DNA of 16,751 nucleotides from Smittium culicis (taxonomy: Eukaryota; Kickxellomycota; Harpellomycetes; Harpellales; Legeriomycetaceae). The stretch lies in contig LSSN01001161.1 in assembly GCA_001970855.1 (NCBI GenBank), positions 1 to 16,751 on the forward strand, written 5' to 3'. Made by a program: the position numbers and the translations under genes. Each line of letters begins with the position of its first letter. The stretch's first letter is position 1. Below are positions 1-8,622 of this stretch, piece by piece. The notes below the pieces were generated by a model. That model was not told the origin of the DNA and made no database searches. It saw only the letters and a program-made list of their open reading frames with translations.

Positions 1-714
1 ACTTCATATCACCCAAGAACAAACGGTATGGTTGAACGCATGCATCAAATGCTAAACCATTCACTTCGTTGCCTTACACAAGATCACATGGACCGCTGGG
101 ATGAATTTTTACCTCAAACAGTATTTGCTATTCGTTCTCGACAACACTCAGTTACAAAATATTCTCCATTTTATCTTATGTTTGGTGTTGAGCCGCGCCT
201 TCCCTGTGATACAACCCCTCCTAGGTCAACTATGCAACCTCTTGACGAACTTGAGCAGATGGAAGAACGTCGTGAATTTAATGCTCGACAGTTTGAAGAA
301 TTGGGTCTTGCTCGAAGAGCAGCAACTGAAAGAACTATAGCCCAAGCTGAAGTTATGCTTCAAAGAAATAAAAAAACACATAAAGAAGACTGCGATCATC
401 GTTTTGAAATTGGTGACTGGGTTAAATTAAGAATGCACAAAAAGAACAAATGGGACCGTCAATGGGCTGGACCGTTTATGATAGTGAAACTCTATTTCCC
501 ACACACCTACTATATCATGTCATTTCGAGGTGACTGGTTGGACACTCCAGTAAACGAAGAGCGTTTAGCAAAATGGAAAGGCTCATCAGCTGAAGATATA
601 AATCCAGTCGATGAACCAGAACTATTTTCTCACCTATCCCAAGAACTAACAAGCGTTGAGGACAACTCCTTAGAAGAGGAAGATAATCTGTTAGCAAATG
701 AAATCATCAATTAA
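1..714 (+). CDS. Ty3/gypsy retrotransposon pol, integrase C-terminal part (5' partial)
   Basis: The reading frame is open from base 1 to a TAA at 712-714, giving 237 visible residues; the true start lies left of the window and the Met at base 28 is internal. It opens with YHPRTNGMVER, the end of the retroviral-type integrase core; the Glu at bases 34-36 is the expected third residue of the D,D-35-E triad. KYSPFYLMFG (about 44 residues after the base-28 Met) is another conserved integrase block. A long Glu/Arg-rich helical stretch leads to FEIGDWVKLR and WAGPFMIVKL, a GPY/F-like C-terminal module. In this family the enzyme inserts element cDNA into the host genome. The end is an acidic tail (EDNSLEEEDN), with no chromodomain that I recognise. 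The visible frame has no stop or frameshift, so the copy looks young. Composition is far less A+T-rich than the DNA after it. The identification is secure; protease, reverse transcriptase and RNase H would lie upstream, outside the window. Confidence 0.95.
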   Translation, partial: TSYHPRTNGMVERMHQMLNHSLRCLTQDHMDRWDEFLPQTVFAIRSRQHSVTKYSPFYLMFGVEPRLPCDTTPPRSTMQPLDELEQMEERREFNARQFEELGLARRAATERTIAQAEVMLQRNKKTHKEDCDHRFEIGDWVKLRMHKKNKWDRQWAGPFMIVKLYFPHTYYIMSFRGDWLDTPVNEERLAKWKGSSAEDINPVDEPELFSHLSQELTSVEDNSLEEEDNLLANEIIN

Positions 715-718
715 TAAA

Positions 719-853
719 ATTATTTAATGCATAATAATCAATGCTTATGATAATGTATTAGTGGATAGATAATCATGAATTATTTAATGCATAATAATCT
801 AATCCTATACTGGTCTATTAGTGGATAGATAATCATAGATTATTTAATGCATA
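719..853 (+). repeat. 60-bp tandem repeat, two full units and a third start
   Basis: Units begin at 721 and 781, and a third begins at 841 for about 13 bases. The first 19 bases (TATTTAATGCATAATAATC) and a later block of about 21 bases (TATTAGTGGATAGATAATCA and the next base) are the same in both full units, while the 15 or so bases between differ. Conserved blocks around a variable centre suggest repeated protein-binding sites, as in LTR enhancers, or simple slippage. It lies a few bases after the pol stop, and an AATAAA overlaps that stop at 713-718. Confidence 0.85.
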
Positions 854-1140
854 AAATTATTAGTAACACAATGATCGATAATCGAATAAGATTTGATACA
901 GAGATAAACAAAGAGCTTCAAAGAATAAAGCTCTACATAAATAGAATAGCTACGATAATTATTATACTTTTAAAACACTATTTTACCGGCAACCTAAATT
1001 GTATAAAAGGGGCGCCAAATTTCATTATAATATTTTCTTCAGTGGTTATCGCTAATAAATATTTTCCCATTCCTATTCTTATATATTATTTAAAAGCTTA
1101 CAAAGCTAACACGAAAAATCAGGAAAAAGAGCATATTTAA
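847..1140 (+). CDS. Doubtful open reading frame in the element's 3' region
   Basis: A 97-codon frame starts with an ATG inside the third copy of the 60-bp repeat and ends at a TAA. The product would be Ile/Lys/Asn-rich with two hydrophobic stretches (IATIIIILL; FIIIFSSVVIANKYFPIPILIYYL). I recognise no domain. It overlaps a strong TATA box and lies in probable LTR or 3' untranslated sequence, so it is probably non-coding. A short membrane protein after pol, like a very degraded env, is possible but unsupported. The length is slightly greater than chance would usually give at this composition, which is the only reason to list it. Confidence 0.12.
   Translation: MHKIISNTMIDNRIRFDTEINKELQRIKLYINRIATIIIILLKHYFTGNLNCIKGAPNFIIIFSSVVIANKYFPIPILIYYLKAYKANTKNQEKEHI
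1002..1042 (+). promoter_or_regulatory. TATA box with initiator-like site, candidate LTR promoter
   Basis: TATAAAAG at 1002-1009 is followed by GGGCGCC, an unusually G+C-rich setting within A+T-rich DNA. TTCAGTG about 37 nt downstream of the TATA start resembles a TCAGT-type initiator. Spacing fits RNA polymerase II core promoters. It follows the retroelement's pol stop by about 290 bp, so an LTR promoter reading rightward is the simplest explanation. No host gene is visible downstream for it to serve. Confidence 0.35.
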
Positions 1141-1424
1141 ATAAAACACTATATATACAGTCGCTTATAATGTAGGTCATGATATTATTTTCTGTATGCT
1201 AAACTAAATTGCTCACATTCAACAGCATAAAAGTTATACTTTAAATAAATTATCCCTTTCTTTGGCTTTAGACTGTTTTTTGCCTATATAATATAGCCAA
1301 CTGTATTCAATAAAAAAATAAGTATAATTCCGAAACACTAAAAAACATTGGTTTTTCTTATAATAGCAGAAAATATTAAGTTTACTTAATATCATAAACG
1401 AATAAACGAATTAATTTTTTTAAA

Positions 1425-1444
1425 GAGAGTTGGGCGGGGGAGAG
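1425..1444 (+). other. G-rich polypurine-like stretch
   Basis: GAGAGTTGGGCGGGGGAGAG is almost all purine, with only three pyrimidines, in DNA where G runs are rare. Ty3/gypsy elements prime plus-strand synthesis from such a tract just before the 3' LTR. If this is the tract, the LTR would start about 1445-1450. It is interrupted and is not followed at once by a clear TG, so the assignment is weak. Confidence 0.25.
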
Positions 1445-1613
1445 TTAATGAGCTACTTTATTTATTCACCAAAGAAACCTATCTTATAATGTTGTCATAT
1501 AATTGCTATTTTCAATATCTTTAGTTTTATTTTAAAATTGATTTTGATTCATGTTTACCTTGTTAATTTTATTCTTTTTTTTTTTTTTGAATATAGTATA
1601 GCTAAAGCATAAA

Positions 1614-1631
1614 ATTGGGGGTTTATGTAAT
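1614..1631 (+). repeat. G-rich 18-mer, left copy of an inverted pair
   Basis: ATTGGGGGTTTATGTAAT here matches 16 of 18 bases of the reverse complement of 15147-15164. The shared G5 run is rare in this DNA, which makes chance less likely. A polypurine run followed by TT..TGTAAT resembles the polypurine-tract/LTR junction of LTR elements, so the two could be relics of related insertions in opposite orientation. Confidence 0.4.
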
Positions 1632-1796
1632 ATTTATATATACTTAAAGCTATTATATTCAAATCTTTAGCCCAAGCTCATAACTAAGCTTTTATAAATC
1701 CGTATATTTCAAAAAATATTGATTATTTATATTATTAGACGCTTATATTTTTAAAACGCGTTAGCGCATGGGTTCAAAAAAAATGGCAGACTTATT

Positions 1797-1853
1797 TATT
1801 TATTTAATTTAATTTAATTTTTTATTTTATTTATTTTTATTTTTTATTTTTTT
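1797..1853. repeat. TTTA/TTTAA-type microsatellite
   Basis: Repeated TTTA, TTTAA and TTTTA units run without interruption by G or C. It is a slippage-type simple repeat with no regulatory meaning that I can show. Confidence 0.7.
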
Positions 1854-1855
1854 AT

Positions 1856-1887
1856 GTCTCAGAGTTTATTAAACATAATTTAAATGT
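1856..1887 (+). repeat. Dispersed direct repeat, copy 1
   Basis: Starting GTCTCAGAGTTTATT, this matches 14731-14764 at 29 of 32 aligned bases plus a 2-nt gap (TA inserted after GTCTCA in the other copy). Both are preceded by a T-rich run. It may mark the end of an old mobile element; A+T bias lowers the weight of the match. Confidence 0.35.
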
Positions 1888-3998
1888 CAGATTTATTTTA
1901 TCAAATTGTGTTTTCAATTATATATAGATTTTCTAGCTTGGTTTTTTTAAAATTTTTACACGATATAATTTTTCATATATCAATATATAGATCGTATTTT
2001 TCTGAATTTTCATGGTACTAATATACATATGGTTGTTTATATATAATAAATAATCTATACTTTATAATTATTACACTTAATTTAGATTTTTTGCTCATAT
2101 TATAGTTTATATAAAAATGAATTGTTAAATATCTGCATTTATTCCAAAAGATTTCTATTCGATTTGAATATAGTTGATTTGATAATAATTAATAAAAACT
2201 ATATAAAATAACCAAACTAATATTTTGATAATTATTCTTTGAAATTTATTTGAATTAGACTAAAATTTATTTATAAACGTAACGATATTATATTTATTCT
2301 ACTTTTCTCAAACTTAAATTCTTATAAATTTTTTTATCGTTATAAAATCTGTAGAAAAAATAAAAATAAAAATTTAATATTTATGAGCTTTACAATCTTT
2401 TTTAAACTTATTTTTATACTATATAATTTATGTTATACTCGCTGCAATAATAATTTAAGAGCCCCTAGTATTTAATTGCAACAGAATGAGTCATCTAAAT
2501 ATATTATTCAAACATAAAATAAATATAATCAGTTATAATTTCTTATGAATTTTATATTTAATGAAACTAATTTCCAGGTTTTTTTCAAAATATCACTATG
2601 AAAAAAAATAAAGTAATGAATATTTTAAATATTATGTAAAATATAAGTTTGACACATTTAAATTGTTTATTTAAATTAAAATAAGCATTAAATTAAACTT
2701 TTAATATATTATTTCCTATTGTAACTATTTTTATATTGATAAAATAGCGACCTTCAAAGGATTTTTATTATCTAAAATTCGTAAGAATAGGATTTATGAA
2801 AAATCTGAATATGTATTTGACCTATTCAACTCATTGTTAATTACTTCGTTAGATTTTTAATTTTTAACACCTAAATCTTAAATTTTTATCTTCTAATGAT
2901 CAATAAAAAATTAATAATCAACTTGTATAAAAGTTTTAAATACTTTTTTGATCTGTATAATAATTCTTGTTGAAAAATAATCCCCAAAATAGTCAATAAC
3001 ACAAATTAATTCTGATTTTCAAGAGTTCTTTTTATACCTCAATTTTGAACCATTGTCTTGATGTGAGAAAATAGCCATCTAATGGGCGATAAATTTTAGC
3101 AAAAAAATCTATATAAAAAATTTTCTTAAATCAATTATACTTATTTTTTAATTATTTTTAGTAAAAAATTAATAATTTTTCATACAATATAATTATATTT
3201 AACGGGAACTAGAAATTGAAGTAACTGGCCAAATAATTTTTATCTTACAAAGAATCACCTAATTAGATGAGAAGCAATCCCGAATATTATCGTTATTTTT
3301 TGAATTAATATTCAAATAAAAATTTATAGGAAAATATGATAAAAAATCTGTACTGAAAACAAAATTTTTTTCCTAAATGAAGTAATTATATACATAGATC
3401 GTTATTTTGAATAATCTTGTGTTATTTAAATTAAATTTTAAATTATTTTTATTGTAAAAATTAAAAATTGATATTTATTTTAGGTTTAAAAATGTGAAAT
3501 ATAAAATTTTAATATAAAAATTAAATAAATTCGAATTTTTTTAATTAACAAAAGTAATCATATAGTCCATGCATCAGTTATATAGATTAAGGGTATAACA
3601 TCTGGAAAAAAAAGTTATCATTAAAAAACCTGTTTATACCAATTATAGTTTAACCAAAAATGTTGACAAACCATATTATTTTGTTGTTTTTTAATTTTTT
3701 TTATGACGCAATTAGTAAAATTGTAATAATAAGTAGATAAAAAAGTAAAATAATCCATAATAATAAACGATTTAATAAAGCCTATTTATTTAAATAAATA
3801 AAATTTTATAAAAAATACTATCCCATACTTTAGAAAATCCAAATATATACGTGGAGAAATTTTCAATCTTCGGGTTCAATAAGGATCTCGTGTTGTGTTA
3901 GCTTTTGTAGACACAATTTAGTTCAATATAATACTACTATAGGGGATTTAAGATTATTATTTTTGTGGATTATAGAGTATAAATCGTTTATTATTTGG

Positions 3999-4019
3999 AA
4001 AAAAAAAAAAAAAAAAAAA
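3999..4019 (+). repeat. A21 homopolymer
   Basis: This is the longest single-base run in the window. The 100-150 bases before it are less A+T-rich than their surroundings and include CTTCGGGTTCAATAAGG, which partly resembles a polymerase III B box. That layout fits an old poly(A)-tailed retroposed copy on the + strand, but the target-site duplication is not clear because the flanks are low complexity. Confidence 0.5.
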
Positions 4020-4412
4020 CAATATATAATAATAATTAATAATAAATTGACTATAAATTGAGACTAAATAAAAACCTTTAAGGTACTATTAATCAACAAC
4101 CATATTTTATTAGATATGTGCTATCCATTAATTCAGATTTTTTTAAGGTAAATTTTTCGTAATTATGTTTATTTGCATTTCTCGGGGTCTTTTATACCTG
4201 TTTTGAGTTTGAAATTCTATAGTAAAATCAGAGTAAGTGTTTTCAGTTGAATTATTGGTGGTGAAATTGTTCTATGTAAATTCTTTGGGGAAATCAAAAA
4301 TGGTTGAATGTTTATTTTCCCAGAATGATTAATTAAAAACCAAGAATAAAATTTTTTTTTGATTTCTTTTGTTTTCAAGGAAAATTTCGGAAACCTTACT
4401 CGCATAATTATA

Positions 4413-4442
4413 TATTGTATAATTAAAATTTATTATACAATA
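4413..4442. repeat. Perfect inverted repeat, 11-bp arms, 8-nt loop
   Basis: TATTGTATAAT at 4413-4423 and ATTATACAATA at 4432-4442 are exact reverse complements around TAAAATTT. The stem is nearly all A-T. It could form a hairpin or cruciform; no gene ends here, so a terminator role is not supported. Confidence 0.7.
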
Positions 4443-6073
4443 ACTATACAGCACCTTGTTAATAAATCATGAATTATTGTTATCATTAATATTATAAAAG
4501 AAATTATTTACTCATTAAATAATAACTTTTAAACTTTAAACAGCGAGTTTTTTTTAATAAAACATAAATAAAGATTTAATTTAATCTAAATTTAAATATA
4601 AAAAATTTTTTTTTTAAATTTCATGAATTAATAAAATTATACGAGTGACTTTGAAAAGTATATAAAATGAGATAACAAGTTATTCATTTATAGCTTATGA
4701 TAATTAAAGAATTTTAATTCCTCTTGATTAAAATATTAAATTCAACTAATGTAATTAATTCATTTAAACTTCTATTATTTGAATACTCATAATTCTTATT
4801 TTTTTCAAAAATTAATAAATATTAAATTTGAAAATATAAAAATTGCTTAAATTTAATTTAATTGTTAGTAATAAAGTTTTGACGGATAAATTTTAAAGAA
4901 AATCATAGTATAACATGTATTAAAAAATAAACTACTAATAAATAATTGATTTTAAATAATTAATTATTTTTATATATACCTCAAAATATAAAATTTATAT
5001 GTTGTAAACATACTATTAATTATTTAATTTTATATACTGTTATAATTAGTGAGTATTAGCATTAGTTATATTTAAAAAGTGAATTTAATTTATTTTCCAG
5101 ATATAATTCTTTTTAATTAGTGAGAACATTTCACTCTAAGTAGTTTTATAGTTAATATTATTAATTTTATTTTATTTATTTTTTATTTTAGTATTAATTA
5201 AATACTATTAACATACTTATCATTTTAACTATTTGACCAAAAATTAGAATTATAAAATTTTTAGCATAGATATAACGTCGCAAAACAAATAAACTTATAA
5301 AATTTAAGATTTAGAAGCCTAGATTTTAATATTATTAATTTTATTCAGATAATAAACAATAATTAGAATAAATTAAGCTTCTATTATTTTAAAAATTGCA
5401 AAAAAGAAATAATTGAATAAATTTTTTTAGAAGGATCGAATTTATTGGTTAAATATTTGAAAAATTAAACATGTCTATTCATTATTTATATTTATTGGGT
5501 TTATTTTTATTTATAAATGAAATCATTGTTAATTAAATAATAAAAATCACAAAATAAGCTATATAACTATTAAGAATTTTATAAATAACTAATAAATAAT
5601 CATTTCAGGATACAAAGTTAATCTTAAAATATATTAGGGCTTTTGGCTATTCAATTTACTCAAGCTCGCATATATTTTTTTAAAGAAAGTAAATATTTTT
5701 AAAAGCTTGATGAGTCAAAAAAACCCCCCACAATACATTTTAAAATTTAAGCTAGGAATATTTTAATAATATAGTATGGCGATTAATTATTTTATCAACT
5801 AGACCTATGATTAAGATTTTCTTTTAAAAAAAGGTATATCATCGAAAAAATTAGTTTTATCAAAATTTAAAAATAAATCTTGATTATTACGCCAAAGATT
5901 TTTATAAACCCAATCCGTTATCTAAATAATTGTCGATATATGAAACTCTAAAGGCTAAAACCTCGTAATGAAGTATACTCAAACAATCAACTATCAAAAA
6001 AGATTCATTAAAATGTATATTATACAAAAATTCGAATGGAACTTTTCTTTAAATTGCCTCTCAATTTCACTGA

Positions 6074-6397
6074 CATCAAAATTTGTGTATCGATCCTGTC
6101 GCGAAGGAGGTGGTTTCTAAGAATCCTTCGTTGGTGCGCTGGATTTCTCGACTGTCGATTGTTTGGGAGTCTGTAAGAGATCTTGCGTACCGTGGTGAAT
6201 GAGGCTCGTCTTACAGGAAATCGGCGCCATGAATGGGCGGCGTGACTACTGGAGAGGAGCTGAGTGAATTGAGCATTTTGATGGTGGCTTTTTCCAAGAG
6301 GGGTTTTAACAAAATTAGTTACTGATTAACGAAAGCTTTCTTTACTATTGGGATTTATACTACGTTGGAAGTTCTGGATTGAGTTTACAACGTTTAG
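6074..6397 (+). pseudogene. Island of normal composition with a broken reading frame
   Basis: For about 350 bp the DNA is much richer in G+C than its surroundings (GTCGCGAAGGAGG, TCGGCGCC, GGGCGGCGTG). One + frame runs from just after a TGA at 6071 to a TAG at 6395, broken only by TGA at 6200, 6230, 6323 and 6380. It reads protein-like (VAKEVVSKNPSLVRWISRL; later TTGEELSELSILMVAFSKRG). CGA-to-TGA change by C loss would explain every internal stop. A - strand frame over the same DNA is also protein-like (SPVVTPPIHGADFL, then RYARSLTDSQTIDSREIQ) and has only a few TAA stops, so the coding strand is not certain. I do not recognise the family; an old transposon or captured gene fragment is the likeliest source. 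Confidence 0.3.
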
Positions 6398-6466
6398 TGT
6401 AATTCGCAAGAGTGGATTTATAAATATAGTATAATAATAATTGTTGCTTTTACTTAGACGTGAGAG

Positions 6467-6497
6467 ATAAAATGTTTAAATATTTAAAACATTTTAT
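6467..6497. repeat. Near-perfect inverted repeat, 14/15-bp arms
   Basis: ATAAAATGTTTAAA and TTTAAAACATTTTAT are reverse complements apart from one extra A in the right arm, separated by two bases. It lies about 70 bp after the end of the 6.1-6.4 kb island. Cruciform potential is clear; function is unknown. Confidence 0.65.
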
Positions 6498-6892
6498 TTG
6501 AATAATTTTATTTAAAGGAATAGAGGGCGAGAGAGTTTTCCAAATTTTGGCACACTCGTTATATATAGTAAATAATGAAAAGAAATGATACTGGCATAAG
6601 TAATGTTTATTAACTCCTAAATTTTTGCATGAAATTCCAAATGATGTCTAGAATTACACTGTAATCTTTTGATTGTTGCGGCATTATTTTTCTTAATTAC
6701 TTAATTTTCTCTTAGTCCACTCTCCACACTTTATAGTTCGCATTAATGGGCTAGATTTCAGCGGCAAAATTTCTTTTAGTGATTACCCTTGATACACACT
6801 ATGTGTATTTTTCTTATTAATAAATCTAGAATGAAGATTCTAGTATGACTATTTTTCTCAATGGCTAACAGTTGAAATTAATAATAATTTTA

Positions 6893-6923
6893 CTGGTTAA
6901 GAGATTTAAACTCTTTTTACCAG
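6893..6923. repeat. Imperfect inverted repeat
   Basis: CTGGTTAAGAG and CTCTTTTTACCAG form an imperfect stem (CTGGT/ACCAG and GAG/CTC ends pair, with mismatches between them) around ATTTAAA. It sits at the left edge of a small island of less A+T-rich DNA ending near 7045. Confidence 0.45.
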
Positions 6924-8213
6924 GATCCTTGGTTAGACTGGGTAGCCTTCTATAATAACCAAAACACAACGAAACTATAGGCTGGATCAAAACCTTAGTT
7001 TCACGACAATCCCAAGAACTTCAAAAATGTGGTATGAAGTAATATGGTTTATTTAAAATGTAGCTATTCACTATTATGTTTCTCTGCTTAAAAAAAACTT
7101 AAATGATTTTTTCTGATATCTAGTCTATCGATGATAGTATCACATATAAAATTTACATAATTAGTTACAAACTTGCATCCCTAAGAATCGTATATAAATT
7201 TCTTTATTACTATCTTATGAATTTTACATTTCCAAACTTTATATAAAATTTTTTTAACAAACTTATAAAAGCTAATGCCTATTTTTTCTTTCTATAATAT
7301 ATATTTATGTAATTATATGCCATTTCTGTAATGATATATTCGCATGGTAATAAAATGAATAAAAATTACAAAAAATATCGCAAAAAATATCGAAAAAAAT
7401 TCAATAAAGGATATTAAATCCTTTTCACAAGATTATAAATATCTTTTTATTCTACAAAAAAACTAAAATTCGTAGATAAATACTAATAAAAAGATGATAA
7501 CCATATAAAAATAAGATAAAGGCAATAATACCAAAAAATTATAGTTAAATTTGAACATTTTTTTCCTACAATCAGCTTTTGATAGCTTTTTTATACAAAT
7601 GATTTACTTTATACAATTATATTATAAAGTTTTGCTCTTATTATTCAAACATTTTATACATTTCAATAATTTATTATAAAATTTTATCATATTTGTATAA
7701 CATAGCTGCAATTATTATACTTTATATCTTATTAGAACATTATAAAAACACAACTTCGCCAATTATTTTTTAAATCGCTAAAAATCACCCTTCTTATCGT
7801 CTATTAATACTACCAAAAATTTAATAACATGAATTATAAAAATAAAAATATCTTTTATTAGTAAAACATGATTTATTTTAAAACAACAAATAATAGAAAA
7901 GAGTCATAAGTCAATTTAAAAATCTAAGCTAAGAAAAAGGGGGACTCCGAAATATATGCGTCGATTAGTTAAATTTTATAATTTTGAGTATTAAAACACT
8001 TCTAATATCGATAATATAAAACAGGAATATTTTAAAAAAATCCTTGGTTTAAATTAAATAAAATAAAATAAACCAAATTTCAAAAAAAAAAAAAATTTAA
8101 ATAACCATTTTCTAGATATCTCATACGAATATAAACTTAATAATCTTGAAAAAGATAAAAAATATGCCGTGGTTATAATTGGATCCACGTACCTAATTTT
8201 AATTTTTAGGAGT

Positions 8214-8477
8214 TTACTTGGTTACTAAATTAGTTTTTAAATATTTTATTTTTATTGTAAAATTTTCTTGTTTTTTTTTTTTTTTCAATACCCAAAAGTA
8301 GGCGTTCTTATATACCCTGGAAAATAAATAAAATTGCACTCGCATTCTAAATTTTGTTTGAAACGGCGTGAAATTGCTATTTCTGTTAGTACCCGTGTAA
8401 GTCTGAATGTAGTTCCCGAAAATAAAAGATGAATAGATAATATATGATAAATGATAGATAATTAGATAATTAGGTAA
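8214..8477 (-). pseudogene. Open frame containing a 15-A run; probable decayed or retroposed sequence
   Basis: On the - strand 87 codons are open before a TAA at 8214-8216, with no early ATG (the first is at residue 45). Residues 20-64, read from 8420-8286, have a normal amino-acid mix (FGNYIQTYTGTNRNSNF, then RVYKNAYFWVL) and come from DNA with clearly higher G+C than its flanks. They are followed by five Lys codons encoded by an exact A15 (8271-8285) and then A+T-rich sequence. A coding-like block ending in A15 fits a poly(A)-tailed retroposed fragment as well as a gene. The block also holds TACTAAC and a TTTTATTTATTTTCCAG about 50 bases on, resembling a branch point and 3' splice site. I do not recognise the protein. 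Confidence 0.25.
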
Positions 8478-8486
8478 TTAGGTAAG
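8429..8486. repeat. GATA/ATTAG-type simple repeat
   Basis: Irregular repeats of GATA, GATAA, ATTAGATA and AATTAGGT run between the coding-like island at 8285-8425 and the hairpin at 8489. They look like degenerate microsatellite sequence. Confidence 0.55.
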
Positions 8487-8488
8487 TT

Positions 8489-8510
8489 TCGATAACTTAA
8501 TTGTTATCGA
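8489..8510. repeat. Perfect hairpin, 8-bp arms, 6-nt loop
   Basis: TCGATAAC and GTTATCGA are exact reverse complements around TTAATT. It is the first of three stem-loops within about 130 bp. Confidence 0.75.
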
Positions 8511-8578
8511 TGGCACAGAATAATATTGGGAAAAAAACTCATTGAGAAAAATCCAATACTTAATTATGCATTGCAATA

Positions 8579-8602
8579 GGTAGAAGCTAGATAGCTTCTA
8601 CC
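8579..8602. repeat. Perfect hairpin, 10-bp arms, 4-nt loop
   Basis: GGTAGAAGCT and AGCTTCTACC pair exactly around AGAT. The stem contains five G-C pairs, striking in DNA that is otherwise mostly A and T. A second stem follows after two bases. The layout recalls double-hairpin elements known from some fungal organelle genomes, but here the surroundings look nuclear. I could not fit it to a hammerhead or other ribozyme core. Confidence 0.8.
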
Positions 8603-8604
8603 CC

Positions 8605-8622
8605 GTGGTCGGTTTCCACCAC
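8605..8622. repeat. Short hairpin next to the 8579-8602 stem
   Basis: GTGGT and ACCAC pair around CGGTTTCC; the following ACCAC gives an alternative pairing. With the stem just before it this makes a compact G+C-rich double hairpin. Confidence 0.5.

Larger units (their letters stand above)
1..1060 (+). mobile_element. 3' end of a Ty3/gypsy LTR retrotransposon (right boundary uncertain)
   Basis: The integrase is the last domain of pol in Ty3/gypsy elements, so its stop at 714 should be followed by a polypurine tract and the 3' LTR. What follows is a 60-bp tandem repeat and a TATAAAAG box with initiator-like bases about 35-40 nt on, which would suit LTR promoter (U3) sequence. An A+G-rich, G-heavy stretch at 1425-1444 is the best polypurine-tract candidate, and would instead place the LTR further right. 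The 5' LTR is not in the window, so neither LTR edge can be set; the right coordinate given is a minimum. The element is established by the integrase, the extent is inferred. Confidence 0.6.
1141..6070. other. A+T-rich gene desert, left part
   Basis: I find no gene in this stretch. Stops are dense in all six frames, and the few open frames near 60 codons (for example - strand 4217-4405) have low-complexity products and no recognisable domain. It holds a T14 run at 1575-1588, a TTTA-rich microsatellite at 1797-1853, one arm of an inverted G-rich 18-mer pair (1614-1631), one copy of a dispersed repeat (1856-1887), an A21 run at 3999-4019 and a perfect 11-bp hairpin at 4413-4442. The top strand is T-rich in the first kilobases and mixed later. 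CpG and G+C runs are scarce. Confidence 0.8.
6398..8213. other. A+T-rich gene desert, middle part
   Basis: No gene is supported. Near 6467-6497 lies a near-perfect inverted repeat. About 6.89-7.05 kb is a weak island of less extreme composition with a GGATCC and a short open + frame (6959-7042, IGWIKTLVSRQSQELQKCGM) that looks like decayed coding sequence of unknown type. After about 7.3 kb the top strand turns A-rich. Short AAAAT runs occur near 8055-8075. Confidence 0.7.

Noticed and set aside
101..340. 79-codon + frame inside the integrase gene
   Set aside because: It is an out-of-frame shadow of the integrase; the frame of 1-714 contains the conserved motifs.
3870..3890. Possible tRNA T-arm in CTTCGGGTTCAATAAGGATC
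   Set aside because: The flanks of TTCAATA do not pair as a T stem and no D or anticodon arm is found upstream.
4217..4405. 62-codon - strand open frame
   Set aside because: The Lys/Ile/Leu-rich product has no recognisable domain and is within what chance gives in 15 kb of such DNA.
8400..8430. Hammerhead-like CTGA...GAAA arrangement
   Set aside because: CTGAATG lacks the G and A required after CTGAN, and no flanking stems fit, so the core is not formed.
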